From Flavobacterium hibernum (GTDB taxonomy: Bacteria; Bacteroidota; Bacteroidia; Flavobacteriales; Flavobacteriaceae), in contig NZ_JPRK01000003.1 of the NCBI RefSeq assembly GCF_000832125.1, positions 233,016-297,015 of the forward strand: 64,000 nt of DNA. Direction: 5' to 3'. This document shows, in pieces, positions 26,889 to 36,900 of the stretch; within the stretch, counting starts at the first letter, position 1; each line of letters begins with the position of its first letter. The position numbers were made by a program, and so were the translations under genes. Below the pieces are notes generated by a model. The model was not told the origin of the DNA and ran no database searches. It saw only the letters and a list, made by a program, of their open reading frames with translations.

Positions 26889-27749
26889 CTAACGAGAGAT
26901 ACTCGGTGCCTGTCCGTGAAATTCTTTATATATTCTTGAAAAGTGAGAAACATTTTCGAACCCTAAAGAATAACAGATATCTGAAACCGACAAAGCTGTA
27001 GTTTCCAGCATATCTTTTGCTTTTTCTAATCTCTTTTCTCTAATCCAGGTTGCAGGTGCAACATTGTATATATTTTGAAAATCTCTCTTAAAACTTGACA
27101 AACTTCTGCCGGAAAGATACGCCAGTTCAGAAACTGAAACTGGTGAAGCATAATGCTGTTCTACCACGTTACGGATATCAGTTTTTACAGGTTCGTGCAA
27201 CTGAAGAATTTGTAAAAACATATTTCGGTTACATTCTGCAACATCATAAAGTAATTCCATTATTTTCAGGCGAAGCTGTCCGGGATGAACCACAGAATGA
27301 TCAAAAAAATAAGGCTTCATGGAATGTGCAAATGCAACTAAACATTCATTCATTGGGTAAACTCCTGTTTTAATTTCTCCCTCAGGTTTTGAAACTTTAA
27401 TTTCTGAGGTTGATAAAAACGACTTTAAAAGATCATCTTTAATACTAAACATTAAACTATCGTAAATATTATCATTTTCAGCATTTCCGAATTTATGATA
27501 CTTTACGGCAGTTGCTTTTTTCAGCAAAATCATATCATTCTTGAAAAGCTTATATTCTTGTTTTCCATAAGTCAGAACAACTGATCCTTCTAATACAATT
27601 AGAAGTAAATGCTGTTCGAGGTACATTGTTCCTTTAACTTCTGTACTGTGTATGCACTGCTCAATTACTGAGCAGCCATCTAGCATCAGAGAATTTTGGG
27701 GAGCATCACCGCCAATCAAAGAAGTTGGAACTTTAATCATTTTCTTCAT
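26889..27749 (-). CDS. AraC-family transcriptional regulator
   Basis: A 286-residue regulator. The N-terminal half is a cupin-like effector domain (LEQHLLLIVLEGSVVLTYG...). The C-terminal ~100 residues hold the two AraC HTH motifs: SVSELAYLSGRSLSSFKRDFQNIYNVAPATWIRE and SVSDICYSLGFENVSHFSRIYKEFHGQAPS. It heads a two-gene unit with the NmrA-like protein and lies upstream of the redox operon. Matching repeats at both promoters suggest it controls itself and that operon. The ligand is unknown. Confidence 0.92.
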   Translation of the reverse strand: MKKMIKVPTSLIGGDAPQNSLMLDGCSVIEQCIHSTEVKGTMYLEQHLLLIVLEGSVVLTYGKQEYKLFKNDMILLKKATAVKYHKFGNAENDNIYDSLMFSIKDDLLKSFLSTSEIKVSKPEGEIKTGVYPMNECLVAFAHSMKPYFFDHSVVHPGQLRLKIMELLYDVAECNRNMFLQILQLHEPVKTDIRNVVEQHYASPVSVSELAYLSGRSLSSFKRDFQNIYNVAPATWIREKRLEKAKDMLETTALSVSDICYSLGFENVSHFSRIYKEFHGQAPSISR

Positions 27750-27822
27750 AATAGAATTATTAAATCTATAAAGCAGTTTTAATTTATTTTGGAATTAATA
27801 CAAATAGTAAAAACTTCTATTA

Positions 27823-27888
27823 CAAAAATACAAGCATTAAGAACAATATATTTTTCTTTTTAGTCCAAATTTTTTGCTCTTTTAGTCC
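27823..27888 (-). promoter_or_regulatory. promoter and operator of araC
   Basis: TATTTTTG on the minus strand (27830-27823) fits TAnnTTTG. TTAGTCC occurs at 27860-27866 and again at 27882-27888 (plus-strand spelling), 22 bases apart. The proximal copy starts 30 bases from the edge of the -7 box, the same as in the redox operon promoter (26047 to 26077). This supports autoregulation by the AraC protein. Confidence 0.6.
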
Positions 27889-27950
27889 TTAAACAATTTA
27901 TGCTTAAAATAGTAGGCAAACATCAACTAGATTTACCTTCACAAAAAGAT

Positions 27951-28119
27951 ATCAATCCCCAACAGGACATCTAAACCAAATTTACAAAACCAATAGAAGA
28001 CAGACTCTACATGTAGTACGCCAATTTCTTCAAATCATTCAAAAAAGATGTTGTAATTTGTCCCGTTGAGGTCACTACAGCCAAAAGGCGCCAATTGAAG
28101 ACAATTGGCGCCTTTTTTT
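27951..28119 (+). repeat. repeat R2, full copy left of the fructan locus
   Basis: 169 bases that align without gaps with 43422-43590 at about 89% identity in the same orientation, starting ATCAATCCCCAACAGGACAT and ending in the GGCGCC stem-loop and T run. The two copies flank the whole fructan utilisation locus. Confidence 0.8.
28083..28119 (+). terminator. stem-loop terminator of R2 left copy
   Basis: GGCGCCAATTG, loop AAGA, CAATTGGCGCC, then seven T residues; four A residues before the stem make it usable from the minus strand too. It would stop transcripts from the fructokinase end of the fructan locus. Confidence 0.75.
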
Positions 28120-28364
28120 CATATCCTTATTAATAAATGAGTTTAACTTATTTTTTTGCTGTATTTTTCTTTTTTAAAAACATACCAAAATAAAAAAAAG
28201 ACTATAATAAATAAGTGTATACATGAAAAATTAGGTAAATTTAAAATTAGCGTTCTATTAGACACTAAACCACAATAAAAAAAGAGCATCTTTTTTGATA
28301 TCACGCTTAACTTCAAAAAAAACAATTTCAATTAATCGAATACGATGATCCTTTTGTAAAAAGA

Positions 28365-29270
28365 TTAAATTTTAATTACAGCCATTAAATTTTCAATTTT
28401 AGAATTAGGAACTTCCGGATTTGCTCCAGGCGCTTCAGCAACAAGAGCACCAACTGCACAGGCAAAATCAATTGAATTCTGAGGTTCTTTTCCTGTTAGC
28501 AATGAAGTGATCAAAGCCGCCAAGAAAGAATCTCCGGCACCTACCGTATCAGCAACTTCAATTGGGTACCCACCATTTTCATAAATTTTTCCTTCCCACA
28601 ACAACAAAGCTCCGTGTTTACCTTTCGTTACACACATTGCAGTTGCTTTTGTTTTTTCTTCAATGAAAGCCATATTTTCTTCCAGACTTTCATAAGGAGA
28701 ATTCATTGCTTTTGCAATTTCAAGCAATTCTTCATCATTAAATTTAATAAAATCAGCCGATTGCATAAGCTGGTTCAGGATTTCATACGTATAATGTGGT
28801 TTTCTTAAATTCACATCAAAAACTTTATAAACATCATTTTGAAGCAGCTCTTCCAAAGCTTTTCTCGAAACGTTATCGCGACAAACCAAACTTCCGTAAA
28901 TCAATACATCAGCCGATTTTACCGTTGCTTTTGCTAAATCATTCAATTCAATTTTATCCCAGGCAGACGGATAACTGATTTCATAAGTTGCCGATCCACG
29001 TTCATTTAAGGTAACGTTGACCAAACCAGTCGGGAAATCTTCTGAAATTACGATTGTATCCGTTTCAAGTCCCAGTTGTTTCACTTGATTTTTTATTGCT
29101 TTCCCATCTTCATCATTTCCTACACAGCTTATCATGGCCACTTCGCAACCCAGCGTTTTCATGCGCAAGGCAACATTCAATGGTGCACCGCCAATCTTTT
29201 TTTCATTGGCAAAAACATCCCAAAGTACCTCTCCGTATGCCACCGCCTTAAGGTTTTTTCCGTTATTCAT
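28365..29270 (-). CDS. fructokinase, PfkB family
   Basis: A 301-residue ribokinase/PfkB-family sugar kinase: YGEVLWDVFANEKKIGGAPLNVALRM at the N-terminus (GGAPxNVA sugar-binding motif), and ADTVGAGDSFLAALI near residue 243-257 with the catalytic Asp of GAGD. Context makes fructose the likely substrate: it is the last gene of a locus with two GH32-type enzymes, a sugar importer and a fructose-type HTCS sensor. It would phosphorylate imported fructose for glycolysis in the cytosol. Confidence 0.9.
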   Translation of the reverse strand: MNNGKNLKAVAYGEVLWDVFANEKKIGGAPLNVALRMKTLGCEVAMISCVGNDEDGKAIKNQVKQLGLETDTIVISEDFPTGLVNVTLNERGSATYEISYPSAWDKIELNDLAKATVKSADVLIYGSLVCRDNVSRKALEELLQNDVYKVFDVNLRKPHYTYEILNQLMQSADFIKFNDEELLEIAKAMNSPYESLEENMAFIEEKTKATAMCVTKGKHGALLLWEGKIYENGGYPIEVADTVGAGDSFLAALITSLLTGKEPQNSIDFACAVGALVAEAPGANPEVPNSKIENLMAVIKI

Positions 29271-29294
29271 TCTAAAATATTTTATTATTAATTT

Positions 29295-30866
29295 TTATTC
29301 AGGTTGCGTTATCTGAAGATTTGAGATTGTGCTCGTTTGTCCTTCAGCAATTAAACTCCATTTGTTTTTGTCTCTTCCGTAAATGCGGTTGGTGAGCGCC
29401 GTTTTTCCGTTAATATAAACTACGACAACACTTCCTTCAGCAATTATTTCAACATCATATTTTACATTTGTCTGAAATGCAAATGGCAAACGCGTTACTT
29501 CCTGTGAAGCCGAATTAAAACCGCTTATTTTTCCATTAGCAATATCCAAAACCACTTTATAATAACTTCCTGTATCATTGGTATGAAAAACAAATCCGGT
29601 TGTTCCGCTAGCTTTCGCTAAAGTGACTTCGGCTTTTATTTTAACTTTCTTTCCAATGCTTTTAAAAGTAACCATTGCTTTTTCTGTTTCTCCGGATAAA
29701 GAATAGGTTCCGTTATTGGCTGTTGCGTTGGCTGAAATTGCATCTACTTCTGCAGTAGCATTCTTTTTCGAAAATAAATCCTTAACCGATTTCGGTGATT
29801 GCGTTCCTAAAGTTCCATCTGAATTCTGAATCAATTCATGAATAACCATATTTCCTGCCCAATCTTTATTTCCTAAATCATTCTCAGGTGTTTTTCTGGC
29901 ATTCCATCCAAAAACATATCTTTTGTTTCCATCAGAAGCTGTTTTTCCTGCATAAAAATATTCTCCGTCAATTCTGTCATTTTCCGGTTTTGTCCATGGA
30001 CCATTTATTGATGAAGAAATTCTGTAATGCGTTCCTTTATTGCCACTCCAATTCTCCGAAAAAATTAAATACCAATTGCTTCCCATTTTGAAAATATCCG
30101 CACATTCCATCATCAGATAATTATCTTCAGGCGTTGTGATATAAATCGGAGCTTCAACATTCCATTTTCCTGATGCAGGATCAGCGCTTGTAAAATGCAA
30201 CAAAACGGCTTTTCTTCCAGGTTCTGTCTGTGCGCTGACTAACATTGAATATTTTTTCAGTTCATCATTATAAAACACATGCGGATCTCTGAAATCATAG
30301 TTGTAATATCCCGCCGGAGCTGTAATTTTAAAAGACGGAACCTTTGTCCATTTTTTCAAGTCACTACTTGTTGCACACAACACACTTTCTCTCGCATTCG
30401 ACTGAACAAAAACCGGATTTTCATTGTGCCCAGTATAATAAAAGTAATAAAGATTACCCACTTTGACAACTGATCCAGTGCCAATAGCAAAATCAGGTTC
30501 AAGCGTTGTACCATACGGAATAGTTTGACCTTCATAAGTAAAATGTGCCAAATCTGTACTTTGATATTCATGAATATCATGAAATCCTTTTCCGGCAGGT
30601 TTATTCTGCGCATCATGCAGAAAGTAAATATGGAATTTTCCGTTATCGAAAAAAGGCATAATATCTCCGGTATAACCTGCACTATAATAGGGATCAGTCG
30701 TGCCCATCCATTGTGCCGGCGGAACAGGAAAAATACTTGTTATTTCAGAATTGCCTCCTGAGATCGAACCTCCAATATAATTTTCATCCTGACTACACGA
30801 AACCAGCGAAAAGAAAACAGATGCTATTGTGATTATATTTCTATATTTCATTTTAATTAAATTCAA
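29295..30866 (-). CDS. GH32-like (clan J) fructan-active lipoprotein
   Basis: A 523-residue exported protein. A lipobox (FFSLVSC, Cys24; an inner ATG at residue 6 is an equally good start) indicates lipidation. The five-bladed propeller residues of clan GH-J are visible: GDIMPFFDNGKFHIYFLHD with candidate nucleophile Asp68, FRDPHVF with Asp194, and MMECADIF with Glu254. A C-terminal beta-sandwich (about residues 370-523) follows. The N-terminal motif is unlike the WMNDPNG of the neighbouring GH32 enzyme, so specificity may differ. It sits between DUF4960 and fructokinase genes. Role: fructan hydrolysis at the cell surface (inferred). Confidence 0.8.
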   Translation of the reverse strand: MNLIKMKYRNIITIASVFFSLVSCSQDENYIGGSISGGNSEITSIFPVPPAQWMGTTDPYYSAGYTGDIMPFFDNGKFHIYFLHDAQNKPAGKGFHDIHEYQSTDLAHFTYEGQTIPYGTTLEPDFAIGTGSVVKVGNLYYFYYTGHNENPVFVQSNARESVLCATSSDLKKWTKVPSFKITAPAGYYNYDFRDPHVFYNDELKKYSMLVSAQTEPGRKAVLLHFTSADPASGKWNVEAPIYITTPEDNYLMMECADIFKMGSNWYLIFSENWSGNKGTHYRISSSINGPWTKPENDRIDGEYFYAGKTASDGNKRYVFGWNARKTPENDLGNKDWAGNMVIHELIQNSDGTLGTQSPKSVKDLFSKKNATAEVDAISANATANNGTYSLSGETEKAMVTFKSIGKKVKIKAEVTLAKASGTTGFVFHTNDTGSYYKVVLDIANGKISGFNSASQEVTRLPFAFQTNVKYDVEIIAEGSVVVVYINGKTALTNRIYGRDKNKWSLIAEGQTSTISNLQITQPE

Positions 30867-30872
30867 GGTTAT

Positions 30873-32270
30873 TTACTTTGCCGCTAGATAATTGATACTG
30901 TTTTGTGTCAGCAGTTTAATGTTTGTAATAAACTCGTTTGCCTGACTTGGCACTCCGCTGCTATTGGTTTCATTGTACCAATCGTAAGCTACCATAGAAA
31001 TAACAATTACATTTTTATTTGTGCTTGTATTTGGAAATTCTGCAATTGTAACTCTTCCGTTAAGTTCATTATCCCAGGCTTCACTTGCCAGATTGGTTCC
31101 TCCTGTTTGGTTTCTCCAGCCTTCTCCATTATTGTATCCGCCCCATTCCGGTAAAAACCACCACGCTGTATGATTTAATCTGAAAGTTCCGCTTTGCAGT
31201 AAATTGGCTTTTCCGGCTTCAAAAATGGTTAAACCTTGGAAAATTGGGTGGCCTTCATGACCAACGAATGACATTCCCCATGAATTTCCGTCCACAAATC
31301 CATTTGGAAGAAAATCTCCAAAAACATTATTTGGTCCTTTCCCTGACGGAACAATTCCTAAAGCATCAACATATTGCGAAGCAAATGAAGTCAACAACAG
31401 ATTTCCTCCATTTGTTCTAAAATTTTTCAATGCATTTGTAACCGCAGGATTATAAGCCACAGAAGGTAAATTTGCAGCCGAATCAAAATGCCACCAAATG
31501 ACGTCGATATCACTTAAATCGGCACCGTTTTGTATACTTTCGAAAGAAATATATTTAGCACCTGGAAAATTATCAAACAACCAGTTTGAAGCTGTAACTT
31601 CATCCATATTTGTAATTCCGGATCTTGTAGCGGCAGTTCCTAAAAATGCAACTGTCAATCCTGCAACCGGAACTCCAACATTTGCCGTATAGTTAACGCT
31701 TTTTCCATTTGATGTTATTACAAAAGTGACTGCGTTTGTAAAATCAACGGTTGCTCCTGAAGCTGGTGAAATGGTAACACCTGTCGTAACTTCAATTACG
31801 GGTTTAAGCGCTGTCAAATCAGTATTTTCAGGAAGCGTCATATTGATGGTTTTGCTAATGTCGTTTACAGTCGCTGCAACACCATTAATTGTAAAACTCT
31901 TAATTGGACTTAAAACGGTTGTAGTTACTATATAATCTTTGTATAAATTACCATTAACCACTCTGAATTTTACCGGATTTGTAAAATTCATTGCCGAATT
32001 TAATTCCGGATTTGATGTTGTGCCATCGACAAAAACAACTTCTGGTTTTATAGCTGTTATGTCAGATCCGTAAGGCATTACAACAGTAATTTTTCCTGTT
32101 GTCTGATCAATGTTTCCTGAAACTCCATTTAATTTGAATGACAGTACATTTGAAGGCGAACTCACATCAAATCCGCCAGTTTCAAAACTGTTTTCGCAGG
32201 CAGTAATCATAAAAATCATTGCCAATACTATAAACACTTTGGTCCAATATTTATTTAAAGCTTTTTTCAT
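30873..32270 (-). CDS. DUF4960-domain lipoprotein, putative surface fructan-binding protein
   Basis: A 465-residue lipoprotein (lipobox FMITAC, Cys25). Two or more tandem ~75-residue beta domains come first, repeating the pattern SFKLNGVSGNIDQTTGKITVVMP and SFTINGVAATVNDISKTINMTLP (sequence repeats near residues 45 and 120). The C-terminal half is the DUF4960-like domain (VAFLGTAATRSGI, WWHFDSAANLP, LLTSFASQYVDALG). It occupies the SusE position after susD. By position it is likely a surface glycan-binding protein for fructan. Confidence 0.78.
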   Translation of the reverse strand: MKKALNKYWTKVFIVLAMIFMITACENSFETGGFDVSSPSNVLSFKLNGVSGNIDQTTGKITVVMPYGSDITAIKPEVVFVDGTTSNPELNSAMNFTNPVKFRVVNGNLYKDYIVTTTVLSPIKSFTINGVAATVNDISKTINMTLPENTDLTALKPVIEVTTGVTISPASGATVDFTNAVTFVITSNGKSVNYTANVGVPVAGLTVAFLGTAATRSGITNMDEVTASNWLFDNFPGAKYISFESIQNGADLSDIDVIWWHFDSAANLPSVAYNPAVTNALKNFRTNGGNLLLTSFASQYVDALGIVPSGKGPNNVFGDFLPNGFVDGNSWGMSFVGHEGHPIFQGLTIFEAGKANLLQSGTFRLNHTAWWFLPEWGGYNNGEGWRNQTGGTNLASEAWDNELNGRVTIAEFPNTSTNKNVIVISMVAYDWYNETNSSGVPSQANEFITNIKLLTQNSINYLAAK

Positions 32271-32289
32271 ATTGCTGATTCTTTAAAGA

Positions 32290-33981
32290 TTAATAACCTG
32301 GATTTTGTTTGTACAATCCCTGACTGAAATTAATTTGCTTCAACGGAATTGGGCAATACTCCTCTTTGTGCGCATCAAAAAAGGCATCCTGATAATACGT
32401 ACGTTTTGTTTTTTCTTTAGCATAAAAATCATTCATAACTTGATCTGTGATTCCCCAGCGAACAAGATCGAAGAATCGGCTTCCTTCCATCGCCAATTCT
32501 AAACGACGTTCCCAACGCAATGCTTTGCGGGCAAAACCCTGCGTCCAGTTACAATTGCCACCATCTACATAGGTATTTATTTTGAAGTTTTTCACGTAAG
32601 GCAATCTTCCTGTACTCTGCGCCGCTCTTTCTCTGATTTGATTAATTAATGGCAAAGCTTCAGATTGTCTTCCTAATTCAATCAAAGCTTCGGCACGCAT
32701 CAAAATCACATCAGCATAACGAATCTGTATTCTGTTTTTTGAATTTCCATAAAACGGATCAATATTTACCACGCAGCTGCAATTTGGAGCAACATTTTCT
32801 TTTAAAGAAGCAAAGTAACCATACGTCCCTGGAGAACGTACCCAAGCTTCAACATATAGAAATTCTGGATCATATTTATAAGGCAAGCCCGGCATTGCAA
32901 CGGTATGATACAATCTTGGATCAACTGTATTTGCATCTATATTTTTATAATCAAAATCTTCATTGTTGTACGTATCAAACTCAGGCAAACCATTGGCTCC
33001 CGTTTTAAAAGCATTCACTAGATTTTGGCTTGGTTTATGAAAATCACAACAACCTAAACCTTGTGGTGTAGAAAGAACATCAGAAAAATTCAATCTTCCA
33101 TATAAAGTTCCATCATTATCAGAAAACTGAATCGAGAAAATAGATTCCGGTCCGTTTTCGTAAGTTCCTGGCAAGAAATTGTTCGCAAAATCAGGTTCTA
33201 GAGTCGCTTTGCCAATAACTTTATCAGTCGCTGCAATTACTTCCTGCAAATGCTGTTGGCTAATTCCGGTAACCTTAAATGTCTCGTCCTGTGTATAGGC
33301 CTGATACAATCTTGTTTTTGCCAAATACGCATAAGCGGCTTTTTTAGTAGCGCGTCCTATTTGTGGCTGGGCATCAGGTAAATTGTCGGCCGCAGCCTGA
33401 AAATCTTCAGCAATTTTGGTCCAAAGCGCTTCGTTTGAAAGCGCTTTGTTTGAAATTGTTTTATATTTTTCTATCGGAATATCTTCTGTAATATAAGGCA
33501 CATTTCTAAACATGATTTTCAGCATAAAATAAAAATGTCCTCTCAAGAAACGCATTTCAGCCATTCTCGTTTTCTTCAACGGATAATCGGCTTCTGAGAT
33601 TTGTTCCAAAGCTTTCAATGCTTTATTAGCTCTTGAAACGCCCACATAACTGATGTACCAGAAACTATCCAATTCTCCAAAATCCGGGCGGATATTATTT
33701 GAAACTTCAAAAAAATGAAAATCCTGAATATCGTTTGTACCGCTTCCGCCTTTGTAGGCATCATCAGAACGTACATTTCCAAACGGCCATAAACTGTACG
33801 GAGAATCGTAATGATCATTTCCTAACTGCGCATAAGCCGCATTCATAAATCCTTCAACCGACTGCGGTGTAACAATATCTTCTTCTGACAACACACCACG
33901 CGGATCATTTTCTAAAAAATCGGAACAGGAAGCGAAGAAACACATCACTGCAAATCCTGCTATATATAATATTTTTTTCAT
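32290..33981 (-). CDS. susD: SusD/RagB-family fructan-binding lipoprotein
   Basis: A 563-residue SusD-family protein with lipobox CFFASC (Cys19) and the usual SDFLENDPRGVLSEEDI start. The TPR-helical core is seen in ADVILMRAEALIELGR and the C-terminal part carries ERRLELAMEGSRFFDLVRWG and PIPLKQINFS. It follows susC by 14 bases. It should cap the SusC barrel and bind fructan oligosaccharides at the surface. Confidence 0.93.
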   Translation of the reverse strand: MKKILYIAGFAVMCFFASCSDFLENDPRGVLSEEDIVTPQSVEGFMNAAYAQLGNDHYDSPYSLWPFGNVRSDDAYKGGSGTNDIQDFHFFEVSNNIRPDFGELDSFWYISYVGVSRANKALKALEQISEADYPLKKTRMAEMRFLRGHFYFMLKIMFRNVPYITEDIPIEKYKTISNKALSNEALWTKIAEDFQAAADNLPDAQPQIGRATKKAAYAYLAKTRLYQAYTQDETFKVTGISQQHLQEVIAATDKVIGKATLEPDFANNFLPGTYENGPESIFSIQFSDNDGTLYGRLNFSDVLSTPQGLGCCDFHKPSQNLVNAFKTGANGLPEFDTYNNEDFDYKNIDANTVDPRLYHTVAMPGLPYKYDPEFLYVEAWVRSPGTYGYFASLKENVAPNCSCVVNIDPFYGNSKNRIQIRYADVILMRAEALIELGRQSEALPLINQIRERAAQSTGRLPYVKNFKINTYVDGGNCNWTQGFARKALRWERRLELAMEGSRFFDLVRWGITDQVMNDFYAKEKTKRTYYQDAFFDAHKEEYCPIPLKQINFSQGLYKQNPGY

Positions 33982-33995
33982 TTTTAAATCTTTTA

Positions 33996-36900
33996 TTATA
34001 AAGTAAAATTAAGACCAGCAGTAAAAGTTGTCGGCTGAGGATATCCAAAACCTGCATTTTCCGGATCAACACCTGTGAAGCTTTTCGCATCAATAATCAA
34101 TAAGTTTTGACCGCTGATATAAAACCTGAAACTTTCCATACTAAGTTTTTTAAGTAAATCCTTTGGCAAACTATAGCCAAACTGTAAAACTCTAAGTTTT
34201 AGATAACTTCCGTTTTCTACATAATAAGTTGAAAATCTAGATTCTGCATTTCTGTCAACTGTTGTCAGTGCCGGAATGGTTGAATTTGGATTATCCAAAG
34301 ACCATGCATTCAGCAGACGTGTTCCTTTGTTTGATCCCACATCATCTACGCTCCAGAAATCAGTCTGATATTTGGTATTATTGATAACATCCACGTCGCT
34401 TGCACCTTCCCAGAAAGTGGTAAAATCAAAGTTTTTATAAGACACGTTTAAATTAATTCCATACAACAATCCCGGATTTGGATTTCCGATCCATGTGCGG
34501 TCTTTATCTGTAATTGTTCCGTCGCCATTTAAGTCTTTGTAACGAATTCTTCCAAGGCCTTTTCCTTCCTGAATTGCCGAGTTGTCAACTTGATCCTGAC
34601 TTGTAAACAATCCGTCAGTTACATAACCGTACATTGAATTTATTGGTCGTCCCAAAATATTATCATTCAGTCCGTCGCCCCCGTAATTGTTTTTTACTTC
34701 ATCCGGCAATTGTGTAATCTTATTTTTGTTTGCCGAAATATTTCCTGAAATATCATATTTCAGTCCAAATGAAGTTTCATCATGATAGCCTAGAGAAAAC
34801 TCCCAGCCTTTATTTTCCATAGAAGCTCCGTTTACCCAACGATTTCCACCTTCTCCAATAACTCCTAAATAAGGCGGCAACACCAAAATATCATCTGTTT
34901 TCTTGATATAATAATCTATAGATCCGCTTAATTTTTGTTTGAATAAACCAAAGTCCAAACCAATGTTGGTTTGTGTAGTCGTTTCCCATTTTAAATCATC
35001 ATTTCCTGATTGCGTTGCGATAAAACCAGACGGAAGCAATCCGTTTCCGTTTCCTGCAATATCATAAGCTGTTCCGTAGGATGTTGCCCAAGTTGGACTT
35101 CCGCCTGCGTAACTTGCCAGATAAAGCGAGTAAACTGCCGTATTACTGATTTCTTGATTTCCGGTTTGTCCCCATCCCGCTCTTAATTTCAAATCAGAAA
35201 AAACAGTAGCATTGTTTTTAATGAAGTTTTCGTTGCTGATTCTCCATCCTGCAGAAACTGCCGGAAATGTTCCGAATTGATTATTTTTTCCAAAACGAGA
35301 AGAACCATCACGACGAATTGTAGCCGAAACCAAATAACGATTATCAAACTCGTAATCTGCTTTTCCAAAATAAGATAGCAAAGAATATACGGTCGAAGTT
35401 CCGCTGGTAAAAGATTCTCCTGTTCCTGCATCCGGATACATATAATCCGGCGTTTCGATCAAAAAGTCATTTTTACGCAACGTATTTGTATCATAAGTAT
35501 CTTTATACATCTCCGTTCCCGCCATCAAATTAAGATTGCTTTTTCCAAAGTTTAAACTATAAATCGCAGTATTAGTCCAAGTCCATTTATCACTGATTGA
35601 CTGATCGATAGTTACAGAAGTCTGATCGTTTTGCAGATAACCTGATTTGTAGCTTCTCTGTAACGTGCGTTTTTTATAAAAACCATAATCCATTCCGAAA
35701 CTGGTTTTGATGTGCAGGTTTTTAATGATTTCCAAATCCGCGTAAGCGTTACCAAAAAGGCGCAAATAATCGTATTTGTTGTCTTTATTATATTCTAAAA
35801 GTCGAACCGGATTTTGTCTGTCGTTCATTCCTCCAACAGGTCCTCCCCAACCAATTCCGTCTACAGTATGCACCGGAATAATTGGTAAAGCTCTAAGTGC
35901 CGGATCTAAAACGCCCGGATCTGTTACTTCGTTCGTGCGGTTTAGACTGAAGTTTTCTCCAATAACTAATTTGCCATCAAAATATTTATAAGAACTGTTC
36001 ATTCTGGCAGAAATTCTTTCGAAATCTGTTGTTTTTACAACACCTTCGTTTCCATAATACCCTAGCGAGAAAACATAATTTCCTTTATCCGAAGCATTCG
36101 ATACAGACAAATCATAAGAATTGGCAACTCCGGTTTGAGAAATAGCATCGTACCAATCCGTGTTTGAAGCTTTTATGGTTTGCTGTGCATCTAAATATTC
36201 CGGAACCAAAACTTTATTCAATTGCGGTTTGTTGTTATTTACTGACCAGTCAAACTGATAACGCAAATTGTTGTTATTCGGATTTAAACCGTCGTTAATA
36301 TTCGCCTGCCAAAGTGCCTGTCCAAATTGGTTCGCGTTTAGAACATCCAACTTTCTAGAATAATCAGAAAAGGAAGCATAGGTACTGAAATTGATTCTCA
36401 TTTTACCTTCTTTTCCTTTTTTGGTTGTAATGATAATCACACCGTTTGAAGCTCGGGAACCATAAATACTTGCCGAAGAAGCATCTTTCAAAACCTGAAT
36501 GGTTTCGATATCATTAGGGTTTAATTCGTGCATTCCGGATTTTGTCGGCATTCCGTCAATAACGTAAAGCGGATCTGTGTTGTTTAAAGTTCCAACACCA
36601 CGAATGACCACTTTTGTATTTCCTCCGCTTGGCGAACCATCAGACGATACTTTTACTCCGGCAATTCTTCCCTGTAAAGCTTTGATCGGATTTGGTTCCG
36701 GCTGTTTCATAACATCTTTCATGTTCACAACCGCAACTGCTCCTGTGATATCCGTTTTCTTTTGTTTTGAATAACCGGTTACCACGACTTCATTCAATTG
36801 ATTGTTGTCTACTTTCAACGTTATATTGATTGTTTTTTGCTCTTTAACAGAAATCGATTGCGGGGCATATCCTATAAAAGAAACTATAAGTACAGCGTCT

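Larger units (their letters stand above)
27750..28364. other. intergenic between araC and the fructan locus
   Basis: About 615 bases. Holds the araC promoter with operator repeats and a full copy of repeat R2 with its terminator. The rest (28120-28364) is AT-rich with no convincing gene. Confidence 0.5.

Noticed and set aside
28143..28331. Minus-strand 62-codon hydrophobic frame
   Set aside because: AT-rich low-complexity translation between a terminator and the fructokinase gene, with no coding signal.
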